This document shows, one piece after another, positions 25,845-34,888 of a DNA stretch of 64,000 nt; position 1 is the first letter of the stretch, and each line of letters starts with the position of its first letter. The stretch covers positions 312,001-376,000 of the forward strand of contig NZ_JBBOUU010000001.1 in NCBI RefSeq assembly GCF_038006205.1. The letters run 5' to 3'. The notes beneath the pieces were generated by a model. The model was not told the DNA's origin. It did not search any database and worked only from the letters and a program-made list of their open reading frames with translations. Position numbers and translations under genes: made by a program. The stretch is from Solibacillus sp. FSL R7-0668 (GTDB lineage Bacteria > Bacillota > Bacilli > Bacillales_A > Planococcaceae).

Positions 25845-25972
25845 TTGTAGCAAGAGCTTATTTGTAATTCAGTACAAGTAAGTCCTGAGCAAACCTACTT
25901 TTCTCCAGGAGTAGGTTCGCTCAGGTATTGCATTCTAAACCCCCTCAATTTAGAATGTAGTTTGACTTTTTC
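25845..25972 (+). ncRNA. Candidate Fur-regulated small RNA (FsrA-like by logic)
   Basis: Downstream of the Fur-box promoter there is no ORF with a ribosome binding site. The predicted RNA has a 16-bp hairpin (25884-25899 with 25910-25925, one mismatch) and a second perfect 9-bp hairpin (25931-25939 with 25949-25957) whose loop is CCCCCTCAA. A T-rich stretch follows at 25965-25971. C-rich unpaired segments are how the Bacillus iron-sparing RNA FsrA contacts ribosome binding sites, so an iron-sparing antisense RNA is a reasonable inference. If it reads through, the next terminator is at 26019. Confidence 0.6.
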
Positions 25973-26018
25973 AGACATGAGTTTTTCACCCTTTATGTTT
26001 TTCTTCAAAGTTGTACTT

Positions 26019-26047
26019 CCCGTATCATGCGTAGATGCGGGTTTTTT
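26019..26047 (+). terminator. Terminator downstream of the Fur-regulated transcript
   Basis: CCCGTATC and GATGCGGG pair with one G-U and a 7-base loop, followed by TTTTTT. Confidence 0.8.
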
Positions 26048-26056
26048 CATTTGGTC

Positions 26057-26093
26057 AAAAAACGGATGACACGATTATGTGTGATCCGTTTTT
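26057..26093 (-). terminator. Terminator overlapping the 3' end of the DMT gene
   Basis: AAAAAACGGATGACAC (26057-26072) pairs with GTGTGATCCGTTTTT (26079-26093), one mismatch. On the minus strand the first arm encodes the last residues KTDHT and stop of the exporter; the T-run follows. Confidence 0.85.
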
Positions 26094-27046
26094 GTTAGGG
26101 AAAGCTGCTTTCTACTGGCGAGCATTGTATGGTAGCTATGTAGTAACATGCCGATAATGATGACGGCTAAGCCTGCTAACGCAATAGGCTGTGGTAAAGG
26201 AACGCTTAGTAATACCATTTCACCAATCATCGCAAACAGCACCTCAGTTGATTGGGTTGCTTCAACGGCTGCTAATTTCCCTTGGTCGTGGCGCACGCGA
26301 TCGGTGGCGATGAAAAACAATACCGTCGCAATTACTCCTGAAGACACGGCAACGAGTAATGACTGAAATACTTGGTTCGAGGAGGGCATACCTACTGTAA
26401 ATGCTGCGTAAATAGCAAGAATAATCCAAGCAGGTAGGGAAGCAATCGTCATACCAAGCACTCGCTGAAATGGATCGACGCGCCCACCACAAAGCTCCAT
26501 CATTTTACGATTCCCTAGCGGATACGCAAAAGCCGCAATGACGACTGGTAAAATGCCAAGCAGCAAACTTTTAGTTGAAACACTTTGGGCTTGTGGGATT
26601 TGAATCATTAAGATGCCGATTAAAATAATGCTCGATATACCAAGTGAAATGAGCGGGATTTTGGCACGAATAGGTTGACCAGATGTGACGGTCACAAAAA
26701 GTGGGGCAAGTAGCACACCCGCTACAATTGTGAATTGCCATGTGCCTGAAACGAGCCAGCCCGGACCGAATGCGGCTGCGAATGTTAATGGTGCATAAAA
26801 CAAAACAAAGCCGACAAAGCTCCAAATGACCCAAGCTCCTGGATGTTGCTTCATTTCTGAAGTCATGATGCGAAAGCCACCCTTTCCGCGAATCGCAACG
26901 ATAGCGATTAAAAACGGGAGCATAAAGAAATAGCGAAGTGACGAGCTCCAGAGCCAGCTGCCACCTTCTAGCTCCATGGAATGATTTAACACAAATGTGA
27001 CAGCGAAAAAGAGCGCTGCTAAAATACCGATTAATAATTCCTTCAT
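26075..27046 (-). CDS. DMT-superfamily multidrug efflux transporter
   Basis: 323-aa integral membrane protein with about ten helices, of the putative multidrug resistance efflux (EmrE-like, 10-TM) family. The opening LLIGILAALFFAVTFVLNHSME and the segment SLRYFFMLPF with GAWVIWSFVGFVLFYAPLTFAA fit that family. Substrate unknown. I start at ATG 27046, which follows GAGGTG at 7 bases; the longer frame to 27121 runs over the pepT terminator and has no ribosome binding site. Confidence 0.8.
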   Translation of the reverse strand: MKELLIGILAALFFAVTFVLNHSMELEGGSWLWSSSLRYFFMLPFLIAIVAIRGKGGFRIMTSEMKQHPGAWVIWSFVGFVLFYAPLTFAAAFGPGWLVSGTWQFTIVAGVLLAPLFVTVTSGQPIRAKIPLISLGISSIILIGILMIQIPQAQSVSTKSLLLGILPVVIAAFAYPLGNRKMMELCGGRVDPFQRVLGMTIASLPAWIILAIYAAFTVGMPSSNQVFQSLLVAVSSGVIATVLFFIATDRVRHDQGKLAAVEATQSTEVLFAMIGEMVLLSVPLPQPIALAGLAVIIIGMLLHSYHTMLASRKQLSLTKTDHT

Positions 27047-27103
27047 ATGACACCTCACTTTATTTTGGATTAAGAATTTTCTGATAATATTGTACGAAAA
27101 AAT

Positions 27104-27125
27104 CGAGGTGAACGGAATCACCTCG
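27104..27125 (-). terminator. Terminator of pepT
   Basis: Perfect 8-bp stem CGAGGTGA/TCACCTCG with 6-base loop; the minus-strand tail is ATTTTTTCG. Confidence 0.88.
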
Positions 27126-27141
27126 ATAAAATTTTTTTATT

Positions 27142-28368
27142 CTAGTTACGTTTTTCAAATAACTGAACAATTTCAATAATCACTTCAGTTGCCTTTTCCA
27201 TCGTTTCGCCTGATACGAATTCATATTTACCGTGCATGTTTTCGCCACCAGCGAAGATGTTTGGTGTTGGTAAGCCCATGTATGAAAGTTGAGAGCCGTC
27301 AGTACCACCACGAATTGGTTCAACGATTGGCATAATATCGAATTTCGCAAATGCTTCTTTTACGATATCCACAATTTCCATCACAGGTTCGATTTTTTCG
27401 CCCATATTGTAATATTGATCGTCAATTTGTACGGTAATCGCGTCTTCACCGTATTTTGCTTGCATATCTTGTCCGACCTTTGCCATGAATGCTTTTTTCT
27501 CTTCGAATTTCGTGCGGTCATGGTCGCGGATAATGTAAGACATTGTTGATTCTTCGATGCCACCTTCAAAGTGCATTAAGTGAATGAAGCCTTCGTAGCC
27601 GTCTGTTTTTTCAGGAACGGCGTCTTTTGGCATTTCGTTTTGGAATTCGATTGCTTTTGTAATCGAGTTGACCATCTTATCCTTGGCAGAGCCTGGGTGA
27701 ATATTCGTGCCGCGTGTTGTGACTTTTACGCCAGCTGCATTAAAGCTTTCGAATTGTAATTCACCAAGTGGGCCGCCATCCATTGTGTACGCGTAGTCAG
27801 CGCCAAATTGTGCGACGTCAAATTTATGTGGGCCACGACCGATTTCTTCATCTGGTGTAAAGGCAACGCGGATTTTACCATGCTTAATTTCGGGATTGTT
27901 CACTAGGAACTCCATAGCTGTCATAATTTCAGCGATCCCAGCTTTGTCATCTGCACCGAGTAATGTGTTGCCGTCTGTTGTAATTAGTGTTTGTCCCACA
28001 TAATTTTTTAAGTTCGGGAAGTAGTCAGGTGACATAACTAAGCCATTTTTTAATGTAATTGCTTCACCGTCATAGTTGTCGATTCGTTGAGGCTGGACAT
28101 TTGTACCTGTGTAATCAGTTGTTGTATCCACATGCGCTAAAAAGCCGATTGTTGGTACGTCTTTATCTGTGTTTGCTTCTAATGTTGCGAAAAGGTAGCC
28201 GTTTTCATCTAATGTAATGTCTGTTAAACCGATTTCAGCTAATTCGTCTTTTAAAACATGCAATAGATCAAATTGCTTCATTGTTGAGGGGGTTGTTTCT
28301 GAGTTGAAATCAGATTGTGTGTCGATTTTCGCATAGCGTACTAAGCGTTCAATAACTTTTTCTTTCAT
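27142..28368 (-). CDS. pepT: Peptidase T (tripeptide aminopeptidase)
   Basis: 408-aa M20B zinc aminopeptidase that removes the N-terminal residue of tripeptides in the cytoplasm. Visible marks are [17 protein letters not shown] (first zinc His and Asp), [20 protein letters not shown] (bridging Asp), [14 protein letters not shown] (catalytic Glu pair), [20 protein letters not shown] and the C-terminal [16 protein letters not shown] histidine. Length and motif order are those of PepT. Single-gene unit with its own terminator. Confidence 0.96.
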   Translation of the reverse strand: MKEKVIERLVRYAKIDTQSDFNSETTPSTMKQFDLLHVLKDELAEIGLTDITLDENGYLFATLEANTDKDVPTIGFLAHVDTTTDYTGTNVQPQRIDNYDGEAITLKNGLVMSPDYFPNLKNYVGQTLITTDGNTLLGADDKAGIAEIMTAMEFLVNNPEIKHGKIRVAFTPDEEIGRGPHKFDVAQFGADYAYTMDGGPLGELQFESFNAAGVKVTTRGTNIHPGSAKDKMVNSITKAIEFQNEMPKDAVPEKTDGYEGFIHLMHFEGGIEESTMSYIIRDHDRTKFEEKKAFMAKVGQDMQAKYGEDAITVQIDDQYYNMGEKIEPVMEIVDIVKEAFAKFDIMPIVEPIRGGTDGSQLSYMGLPTPNIFAGGENMHGKYEFVSGETMEKATEVIIEIVQLFEKRN

Positions 28369-28414
28369 GGGGAAATGCCTCCTAATTAAATACGTTGCTT
28401 ATATTGTACACTCT

Positions 28415-29062
28415 TTATTTCGGTTTTTGAACTATTTTGAAGTATTGCGTAATGCTAAGCATAAACAAAAATTGTGCGCCGTAATACGTTGACATAATCA
28501 GCTCATGTGAATAAGCTACGGGGAACATAAATTTGTTGATGGCTAAAATGGAATCCGACGCAATAAACAGCAGTGCCCCCGCAATCGCTAGCGAGCTACC
28601 TGTACGAAATGATGTCCAGCCCATCATTAAAATGACCGACATGTACGCGACAACAGCAACCGCTAATATCGTATCGCCACTTTTGAAGACAGAACCAGCC
28701 ACCCACACCAGCATAAAAAGTCCATATGCAACTAAAAGGATTTTTACGTAGGTGGGTGTTGTGCTGACATTGGTGGATTGAAAGGCAAAAATATAAAAAA
28801 CATGCCCAATTAAGAAAAAGCTGAGCCCGATAATAAACCATTGCAACGTATAGTCGCCAATCGCACAAAAAATGAGTCCGATCGAAATAAGCCAGTAATA
28901 AGGCGCTTTTATAGGTACTTTTGTCGAAAAGGCAAGCCCGATGAGCAGCAACATTGGAATGAGCTTAAATACCATCTTTAATGAAGCATCGATGGAGTCA
29001 AAAAAGAATACATAATAGAAGCCGAAGCCTAAAAAGAATAAAATAAGTAGTTTTCTTGTCAT
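28415..29062 (-). CDS. Lysoplasmalogenase (YhhN family)
   Basis: 215-aa membrane protein with about eight helices of the YhhN/TMEM86 family, some members of which hydrolyse the vinyl-ether bond of lysoplasmalogens. Family marks are the aspartates in FCAIGDYTLQW and LFIASDSILAINKF, likely catalytic. The ATG at 29062 follows AGGAGG. The substrate in this organism is not known. Confidence 0.82.
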   Translation of the reverse strand: MTRKLLILFFLGFGFYYVFFFDSIDASLKMVFKLIPMLLLIGLAFSTKVPIKAPYYWLISIGLIFCAIGDYTLQWFIIGLSFFLIGHVFYIFAFQSTNVSTTPTYVKILLVAYGLFMLVWVAGSVFKSGDTILAVAVVAYMSVILMMGWTSFRTGSSLAIAGALLFIASDSILAINKFMFPVAYSHELIMSTYYGAQFLFMLSITQYFKIVQKPK

Positions 29063-29152
29063 ACTATTCCTCCTGTTAATCCTAATTTTCTATTGTTTAT
29101 GAATCTTTTTTTCTAGTTATTCGTAAATAATACAGAAGAGAGGATGATTCCA

Positions 29153-30829
29153 ATGGGACAATTATTTTTGCTAACCGCAATTGGCTCACTAATCATGACG
29201 CTACTATTAGTGCCATTTTCGAAAAAAATCCGCAATAAAGAGTTATCGACTAAGGCCGTTTTGATTAGTGCGGTCATTGTATTTATTGTAAGTTTTATTT
29301 CGATATTTGTAACGATTTATATTTCAAATCTTGATTTATCATGGACAATTTTTTTATATGTGTTGCCGGTAGTGGCATTATGTGGTGCAATCATTGCAGT
29401 CGGTATGGAGCAAAAAATGAAGTCGTTTATCGTTTTAGTAGGAATTATCGGCATTGGCTATTTAGTATCTGCGCCATTTTTAAATGCGGAAGATAAGTAT
29501 AATTCTGCTGAAATGCAAGAACAAACGGAAATTGCGCCGTTTGATGAAACGAAAACGCCAGCGAGTGTACCACCACAATTTGTGAAAAATAAAATGAAAA
29601 AAGCGTTTGGTCAAGTACCGAATACAAGTTATTATGAGTTAGGGAATTTACAAATTCAAAAGGTAAACGGGGCGTATGTATATATTGCGCCGGTTGAATT
29701 TTCGGGCTTTTTTAAATGGTTCAATGGTAAAACAACACCGGGTTACTTTACGATGAGCGCAACGGATTCTAGTGATAATCCAAAGTTTATTAAACAAGAG
29801 ATGCGCTATATTCCGTCTGCTTTTTTAAATAAAAATTTAGAGCGTCATATGCGTTTGCAGCATCCAACGTTAATTTTCAATGGGGAACCACAACTCGAAA
29901 TTGATGAGGATGGGAAACCTTATTACATCCGCTCTTATGGTGAATTTATTTCAGCCCGTAATGGTTTTGATGTAAAAGGGATTGTATTAGTAGATGCTGC
30001 TTCAGGGAAAACAGAAAAACTCGCATTAGCGGATGTGCCAGAATTTATTGACGGCGCGGTATCACCAGAAACGGTTAGTCTACAAAATAGCTATTATGGG
30101 AATTATGTGCACGGTTTCTGGAATAGCTTAGTTGGCAAAAAGGATGTAAAAGTGCCAAGCGATGAAGGAACAGAGGCCAATGTAAGTCCAATCTTTATGG
30201 AAGACGGCGAAATGTATTACTTCACGGATTTCACGAGTCCAAAAGAGGGCGTGGATTCGATGCTAGGTTACGCGCTGACAAATGCGCGTACAGGGCAGGC
30301 AACGTACTATACAGGGAACTTAGAGGAGTCTTACATGGATTCACAGGGAGCGCTTGACATCATCGAGAAGAAGTTCGTGGAAAAAGAATGGGAAGGCGAA
30401 ATGCCGATTCTCTATAATTTCTATGGGGAAGCGAGCTGGCTATCTGCTGTATTAGATGCGAATGGCTTCTTGCAAAACTATTTCATTGTATCCGCTGCTA
30501 ATCCTGAGATTTCTGCGTATGGTACGACACCAAACGAAGCGTTAAAGCTATATAAAACAGCGCTTAGCCGCGGAGGCAGTACAGTGGATGGGACGTCAAA
30601 TGCAGAGGAAGCAAAGGCCACTGTGGAGGTAGTACGTGTGTATAAAGAGCGTGTGGGGGATTTCACCATCGTATCCTTCCTAACGACAACAGGTGAAAAC
30701 TTTATCGTCAGCTCAGAGGTTGTGCCGTTTGCGATTTATTTACAAGAGGGTGATCAGGTAGCAATCACCTACGCCAAAACTGGAGAGACCTTCCAGCCGA
30801 TAAAAGCATTGCAAATTAAAGGCTTATAG
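29153..30829 (+). CDS. Large membrane protein of unknown function
   Basis: 558 aa. Three or four N-terminal membrane helices (about residues 4-20, 36-60, 66-90, 97-113) are followed by about 440 residues of apparently extracytoplasmic, beta-rich sequence with repeated Gly/Tyr/Asn-rich segments (for example YYIRSYGEFISARNGFDVKG, MYYFTDFTSPKEGVDSMLGY). A C-terminal part of about 60 residues resembles an OB-type fold. I do not recognise a family. Start at ATG 29153, 9 bases after AGAGAGG; the ATG at 29144 is too close. Stands alone, divergent from the YhhN gene. Confidence 0.75.
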   Translation: MGQLFLLTAIGSLIMTLLLVPFSKKIRNKELSTKAVLISAVIVFIVSFISIFVTIYISNLDLSWTIFLYVLPVVALCGAIIAVGMEQKMKSFIVLVGIIGIGYLVSAPFLNAEDKYNSAEMQEQTEIAPFDETKTPASVPPQFVKNKMKKAFGQVPNTSYYELGNLQIQKVNGAYVYIAPVEFSGFFKWFNGKTTPGYFTMSATDSSDNPKFIKQEMRYIPSAFLNKNLERHMRLQHPTLIFNGEPQLEIDEDGKPYYIRSYGEFISARNGFDVKGIVLVDAASGKTEKLALADVPEFIDGAVSPETVSLQNSYYGNYVHGFWNSLVGKKDVKVPSDEGTEANVSPIFMEDGEMYYFTDFTSPKEGVDSMLGYALTNARTGQATYYTGNLEESYMDSQGALDIIEKKFVEKEWEGEMPILYNFYGEASWLSAVLDANGFLQNYFIVSAANPEISAYGTTPNEALKLYKTALSRGGSTVDGTSNAEEAKATVEVVRVYKERVGDFTIVSFLTTTGENFIVSSEVVPFAIYLQEGDQVAITYAKTGETFQPIKALQIKGL

Positions 30830-30831
30830 CA

Positions 30832-30870
30832 AAAAGGAGAGCGCGATTTTAGCGTTCTCCTTTTATTTTT
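30832..30870. terminator. Bidirectional terminator
   Basis: AAAAGGAGAGCGC (30832-30844) pairs with GCGTTCTCCTTTT (30852-30864), one G-U, then TATTTTT. It serves the large membrane protein and overlaps the stop region of the convergent gene. Confidence 0.85.
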
Positions 30871-31283
30871 TCAAAATCCCTTATATAATCAAGCATTTTC
30901 TTGCGACGCATTTCGATATGCTCGTTTGAATACAACGTAATCTTTAAGAACTTTTGACGTTGTTCAGCCAACACTTTACGGGCATGTTGGTATAACTCGG
31001 CAGGCTCATGATCTAATATGTATTTTAAATGGAACAGCTGCATCAATGCGACTTCGGGATCTTCTAAATTGCAGACAAATTTGATGTTCCAAATATGTGT
31101 GTGTGAAATATATTGATTTACATAGGTAGTGGCTGCTTCGTATTTTATGTCATCGATATGCGGTGCGAGCTGCTGATGGATGTCCTTTAGCGCGGTGTTA
31201 ATATCGACAATTTGTAAGGATAGCTTGCGTACAGATTTTAAGTGCTGACGCTCCATTGATTTCGCTACAAAATTTGAACTCAT
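30849..31283 (-). CDS. Uncharacterized protein, tandem paralog A
   Basis: 144-aa mostly helical soluble protein, no signal peptide. It is clearly homologous to the next gene (31401-31823): both share QYISHTHIWN, the acidic (E/D)PEVALMQ(L/I)FHLK and YSNE(H/Q) segments and a C-terminal DYI-x2-(F/Y)E end. The conserved His-x-His and surrounding acidic residues could bind a metal or ligand, but no family is recognised. The two genes are 117 bases apart on the same strand and arose by tandem duplication. Confidence 0.7.
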   Translation of the reverse strand: MSSNFVAKSMERQHLKSVRKLSLQIVDINTALKDIHQQLAPHIDDIKYEAATTYVNQYISHTHIWNIKFVCNLEDPEVALMQLFHLKYILDHEPAELYQHARKVLAEQRQKFLKITLYSNEHIEMRRKKMLDYIRDFEKIKGER

Positions 31284-31400
31284 TTGAAATCCTCCTGACA
31301 GTTTCCTAACAATATTCTACCAAAAATAGTACTAGTGGTTTTAGGTACAATAGATTGATTTTTTTACTAAATTTTCTTGTTACAAGATTCCATTGGATGC

Positions 31401-31823
31401 TTAATGCTTATTATTTTGCTGCTCATAGTTATGGATATAGTCACGTATCTTACCTTCACGTAAGATTAACTGCTCATTTGAGTAAAGCATCATATGATGA
31501 AATTTATTCGTTAACTCCTCTAAATTGGAGCGAATGGATGTGTGTAGGTGAGCAGGCTCAGCAAGTAAAATGAATTTTAGATGGAAAATCTGCATCAAGG
31601 CCACTTCAGGGTTTTCGAGATTATTGTAGAATTTGAGATTCCAAATATGCGTATGCGAGATATATTGGTTGGCATAGGAGGAAATGGCTTCGTATTTTGA
31701 TGCATCGATATGTGGTGCGATTTGATCATGCAGCACTTTCAAATTTTCATTGAGCGTTGCGATCTGTAGAGGATATCGGCGTATCGTTTTTAAATGTGAT
31801 TTGGATGTAATCGTGATGCTCAT
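31401..31823 (-). CDS. Uncharacterized protein, tandem paralog B
   Basis: 140-aa helical soluble protein, paralog of the 144-aa gene at 30849. Shared blocks are SHLKTIRRYPLQI versus QHLKSVRKLSLQI, APHID-x2-KYEA, QYISHTHIWN, the PEVALMQIFHLK core and MLYSNEQ. Identity by eye is roughly half, so the duplication is not recent. The ATG at 31823 lies behind AAAGGAAT. Function unknown. Confidence 0.7.
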   Translation of the reverse strand: MSITITSKSHLKTIRRYPLQIATLNENLKVLHDQIAPHIDASKYEAISSYANQYISHTHIWNLKFYNNLENPEVALMQIFHLKFILLAEPAHLHTSIRSNLEELTNKFHHMMLYSNEQLILREGKIRDYIHNYEQQNNKH

Positions 31824-31968
31824 TTTAAATCATTCCTTTATTTTTATGTTAAGCTATTTCGTAAAACAGACCAAATCTCCATAGAAATAATAAATGCTTT
31901 TAGTTCTATTATCCTGTTGCTATTATAGGCATATATTAAAATAGAATCAAATTTTTTAAAAACAAAAA

Positions 31969-32000
31969 AGATACACCGCTTTAGTTTAAAGGGTGTATCT
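31969..32000 (-). terminator. Terminator of the nitroreductase gene
   Basis: AGATACACC (31969-31977) with GGTGTATCT (31992-32000); minus-strand tail CTTTTTTGTTTTT. Confidence 0.85.
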
Positions 32001-32008
32001 TATAATTA

Positions 32009-32743
32009 TTATTTCCAAGTAAAGCCTTGTGATGCTAAGAAGTCTTTAATGAACGGACGTTTTTGATCAATGAGGAAATCGGCCATTTGCTTTGTCCAAG
32101 TAGCTAGCTTTTGATTGGATGAACGGCTTGCGTAGTAGCTTTCCATTGTCGCATCATATTCAGCAAGTAATGTATCATATTTTTCCACATCATAGCTGTT
32201 TTCATGTAGGACGGCTGCTACCGGCAAACGCGGCTTTGTTTCGTTGCGTTTCGTTGGTGTACCGATAGTCATCGCAAACAGAGGGAACACATATTCAGGT
32301 AAATTGAATAGCTCGCTAATTTCTTTTGGATTTGTACGTGCACCGCCAATATAGCAAATGCCGTAGCCCATCGACTCTGCTGCGATAACAAAGTTTTGTG
32401 CGAATAATGATACATCCGCAACCCCAACAAGTACGTTTTCAGCAGAATCCGCTACGATGTCGACACCATGCATTTTCCCAGCCACATGTAGTCGCTTGAA
32501 GTCTACGCAAAATAGGAATGATGCGCCCGCTGTTCCAAATTGAAATTCATTTTTTGATAGTTCGCCAAGCTGTTTCTTTTTCTCTTCATCTGTTACCCAA
32601 ATGACGCTATAGGCTTGTACGAAATGTGAGCTTGCGGCCATTTGAGCGGTTTCGATTAAGTCGATAACGGTTTCCTTTGAAATTTCCTCGCCTGTATATT
32701 TCCGAACAGATGAGTGACTACGTAATAATTCTCTAGTTTCCAC
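32009..32743 (-). CDS. NfrA-type NAD(P)H flavin oxidoreductase / nitroreductase
   Basis: 244-aa FMN-dependent oxidoreductase of the nitroreductase family, NfrA/Frp branch. FMN-contact segments are LRSHSSVRKYTGEEIS near the start, AASSHFVQAYSVI, and GYGICYIGGARTNP, with IGTPTKRNETKPRLP in the second half. It reduces quinones, nitro compounds or flavin. The start is GTG 32743, 7 bases after GGGAGA. Single gene; terminator at 31969. Confidence 0.9.
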   Translation of the reverse strand: METRELLRSHSSVRKYTGEEISKETVIDLIETAQMAASSHFVQAYSVIWVTDEEKKKQLGELSKNEFQFGTAGASFLFCVDFKRLHVAGKMHGVDIVADSAENVLVGVADVSLFAQNFVIAAESMGYGICYIGGARTNPKEISELFNLPEYVFPLFAMTIGTPTKRNETKPRLPVAAVLHENSYDVEKYDTLLAEYDATMESYYASRSSNQKLATWTKQMADFLIDQKRPFIKDFLASQGFTWK

Positions 32744-32778
32744 GTGAACATCTCCCTTGTATGTATTGCTAATAAAAA

Positions 32779-32806
32779 AAGCTTAAAGGATTTCTCCTTT
32801 AAGCTT
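32779..32806 (-). terminator. Terminator of the DASS transporter gene
   Basis: Perfect 12-bp stem AAGCTTAAAGGA/TCCTTTAAGCTT with 4-base loop; the minus-strand tail is TTTTTTTATTAG. Confidence 0.95.
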
Positions 32807-32835
32807 ATTTTAGTCAATTTTCGGATTGAAGTCGA

Positions 32836-34335
32836 TTACAATAATCCGAGCCATTTCCAATAAGTTGCACTGAAAATGATAATTAAGATAAAGCCGAAAA
32901 TGGTTAATGGAATCCCTGATTTTAAGAAATCCTTTGTTGTGAATGCACCGGTACCATAAGCGAGCATGTTTTGTGGCGCACTTACAGGTAATAAGAAACC
33001 GAAGCAAATGACGAATTGCTGAATCAGAACGAAGCCAATTTGGTTTTCAACCGGTATTGGTAAGCTTAAGGCTAATGCGATAAATACCGGAATTAGCGCC
33101 GAAGCTAAACTTGTTGCGGATGCGAAGCCTAAGTGAATCACGATGTTAAAGATTGTGACTAATGCGATTGTTGCTAAAATCGGCATTGTATCTAGGCCAA
33201 GTGAGCCGAAAATCGTATCGGATAACCAAGCGGCCCCTTTTGTGTTTAATAATGTAGTACCTAATGAAATCCCTACCGCAAAGACAATTAATGTACCCCA
33301 GTCAATACGGCTAGAAGCTTCTTGCCAGTTGAACACGCCTACTTTAGGAGCTAATAAAAAGGCAATCGCGATAATTGTTACGGTTGTTGTATCGAATGGA
33401 TGTACTTTACCTTCTGTTGCCCAGAAGAATAAAAGGACTAATGTTGTAATGATTAATGTTATTTCTTTGCGTTTTAATGGGCCAAGCTCTGTTAACTGCT
33501 TGCGGATGACATCTTTACCGCTTGAAATATTATCTGTTTCCGGTTTGATTAATTTGATCATGACGAAGAATAAAACAACGGACATGATGGCAGAAAATGG
33601 CGCAGCATACATGAACCACTCGCCCCATGTAATATCGATACCGAATTCTGTTTTAATGAAGCCAAGTGCAATTAAGTTTTGTGCTGCTGCTGTTTTAATC
33701 CCGATATTCCAAATCGAAACAGCCTGTGCTGCGGTAATGACTAATAATGCGGCAAGCTTACTTTCCTTAGTTAAACCAAATGCCGCGACAATTCCTAATA
33801 AAATCGGTACAACTGCACCCGCTCGAGCTGTTGCACTTGGTACAACGAATGCTAAAACGATTGCGACTAAAATCGCACCAAATACTAATGCATTTGTTTT
33901 TGTTCCAACTAATGATAATACCCAAAGTGCGATTCGTTTATGTAAATTAGTAATTTGCATCGCAGCTGCTAAAAAGAGCGCCATCCCAACAAGTGCGACC
34001 GCCGAGCTACTAAAACCACCTAATGCTAATTTTAGTGCACTGCTTGTCCCCATTTGAACAGATGGATCTTCCATACTTGGTGCCAAACCAAGGAGCACAG
34101 CGATTAATGCTAAAATCATGGCTGAGCTAACCGGGTATGCTACCGCTTCAGTTACCCATAAAATAACGGCAAATGCTAAAATCGCTAAGGCTCGTTGACC
34201 AGCAACAGGTAAATCACCGTCATTTGGTAAGAGCGTAATCGTAATGAGTGCGGCAAATGCAAGTAAAATCCAAAGCGGCTTTAAATTACGTTTTTGTTCA
34301 GTGGAACTTGAATTTTTTTCACTGATTGCTGCCAT
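32836..34335 (-). CDS. DASS-family sodium/dicarboxylate transporter
   Basis: 499-aa polytopic protein of the divalent anion:Na+ symporter family (SdcS/CitT type). The two symmetrical Ser-Asn-Thr style hairpin motifs are seen in degenerate form (VPSATARAGAVVPILLGI and PVSAPQNMLAYGTGAFTTKDFLKSG), the latter typical of DASS proteins. Probable substrates are C4 dicarboxylates or sulfate. The ATG at 34335 follows AAGGAGG. No adjacent regulator or metabolic gene points to the substrate. Confidence 0.88.
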   Translation of the reverse strand: MAAISEKNSSSTEQKRNLKPLWILLAFAALITITLLPNDGDLPVAGQRALAILAFAVILWVTEAVAYPVSSAMILALIAVLLGLAPSMEDPSVQMGTSSALKLALGGFSSSAVALVGMALFLAAAMQITNLHKRIALWVLSLVGTKTNALVFGAILVAIVLAFVVPSATARAGAVVPILLGIVAAFGLTKESKLAALLVITAAQAVSIWNIGIKTAAAQNLIALGFIKTEFGIDITWGEWFMYAAPFSAIMSVVLFFVMIKLIKPETDNISSGKDVIRKQLTELGPLKRKEITLIITTLVLLFFWATEGKVHPFDTTTVTIIAIAFLLAPKVGVFNWQEASSRIDWGTLIVFAVGISLGTTLLNTKGAAWLSDTIFGSLGLDTMPILATIALVTIFNIVIHLGFASATSLASALIPVFIALALSLPIPVENQIGFVLIQQFVICFGFLLPVSAPQNMLAYGTGAFTTKDFLKSGIPLTIFGFILIIIFSATYWKWLGLL

Positions 34336-34690
34336 TATAATAGCCTCCTTTTCACTCTATAAAGTTTTGTTTTGTATAATAATTTGGGTGAAGACATTTT
34401 CTAGAGATAAAGATATGACAAGATGACTTGTATAAGTATCAATGTGTTATCTCAACAAAGATATGTAAAATAAAGTATTTGTCATTGTTTATTATAGCAA
34501 TAAATGGAGATTCCTGATGTTAATATTTAGTGAATTTTATTGTTTTAAAATAAATAAATTACTAGCTAGATTAAAGGAGAAAGATAGAAATATTTAAGTT
34601 AAAATAGAAAAATATGCGTTTTTTACTTGGTTGGATTGAGTGTTCAGAAAAAGAGAAAAAATAAATTTCAGAAAATTTATGAATTTCATA
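34336..34690. other. AT-rich intergenic region without recognisable gene
   Basis: Lies between the divergent DASS transporter and the metY promoter. It should hold the transporter promoter on the minus strand; I see no ORF with a ribosome binding site and no convincing structure. Confidence 0.4.
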
Positions 34691-34720
34691 TTGACGAATG
34701 GAAATGTTCTGTTTTATACT
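34691..34720 (+). promoter_or_regulatory. metY promoter
   Basis: TTGACG (34691-34696), then TATACT (34715-34720) at 18 bases (TTATAC at 17). About 30 bases upstream of the riboswitch aptamer. Confidence 0.75.
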
Positions 34721-34751
34721 GTGAAACAACGATGGAACATAAATCACATAT

Positions 34752-34867
34752 CTCTTATCAAGAGCGGCTGAGGGAATAGGCCCTATGAAAGCCCAGCAAC
34801 CAGTGAGTGATGAACTGACTAAGGTGCTACGTCCTACAAAATGAACAATCATTTTGGCAGATAAGAG
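34752..34867 (+). promoter_or_regulatory. SAM-I riboswitch (S-box) aptamer
   Basis: Closing helix P1 CTCTTATC/GATAAGAG (34752-34759 with 34860-34867). Inside are the invariant S-box elements: the AAGAGCGGCTGAGGGA block, GGCCCTATGAAGCCC-type stem, the CAGCAACC segment and the AAGGTGCTA segment. It binds S-adenosylmethionine and, with the terminator at 34889, turns off metY when SAM is abundant. Confidence 0.97.
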
Positions 34868-34888
34868 GAGGTTAACTTGCTCATATGC

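Noticed and set aside
25977-26069. A 30-codon ORF downstream of the Fur box
   Set aside because: No ribosome binding site, and it runs through an intrinsic terminator; the RNA reading is better supported.
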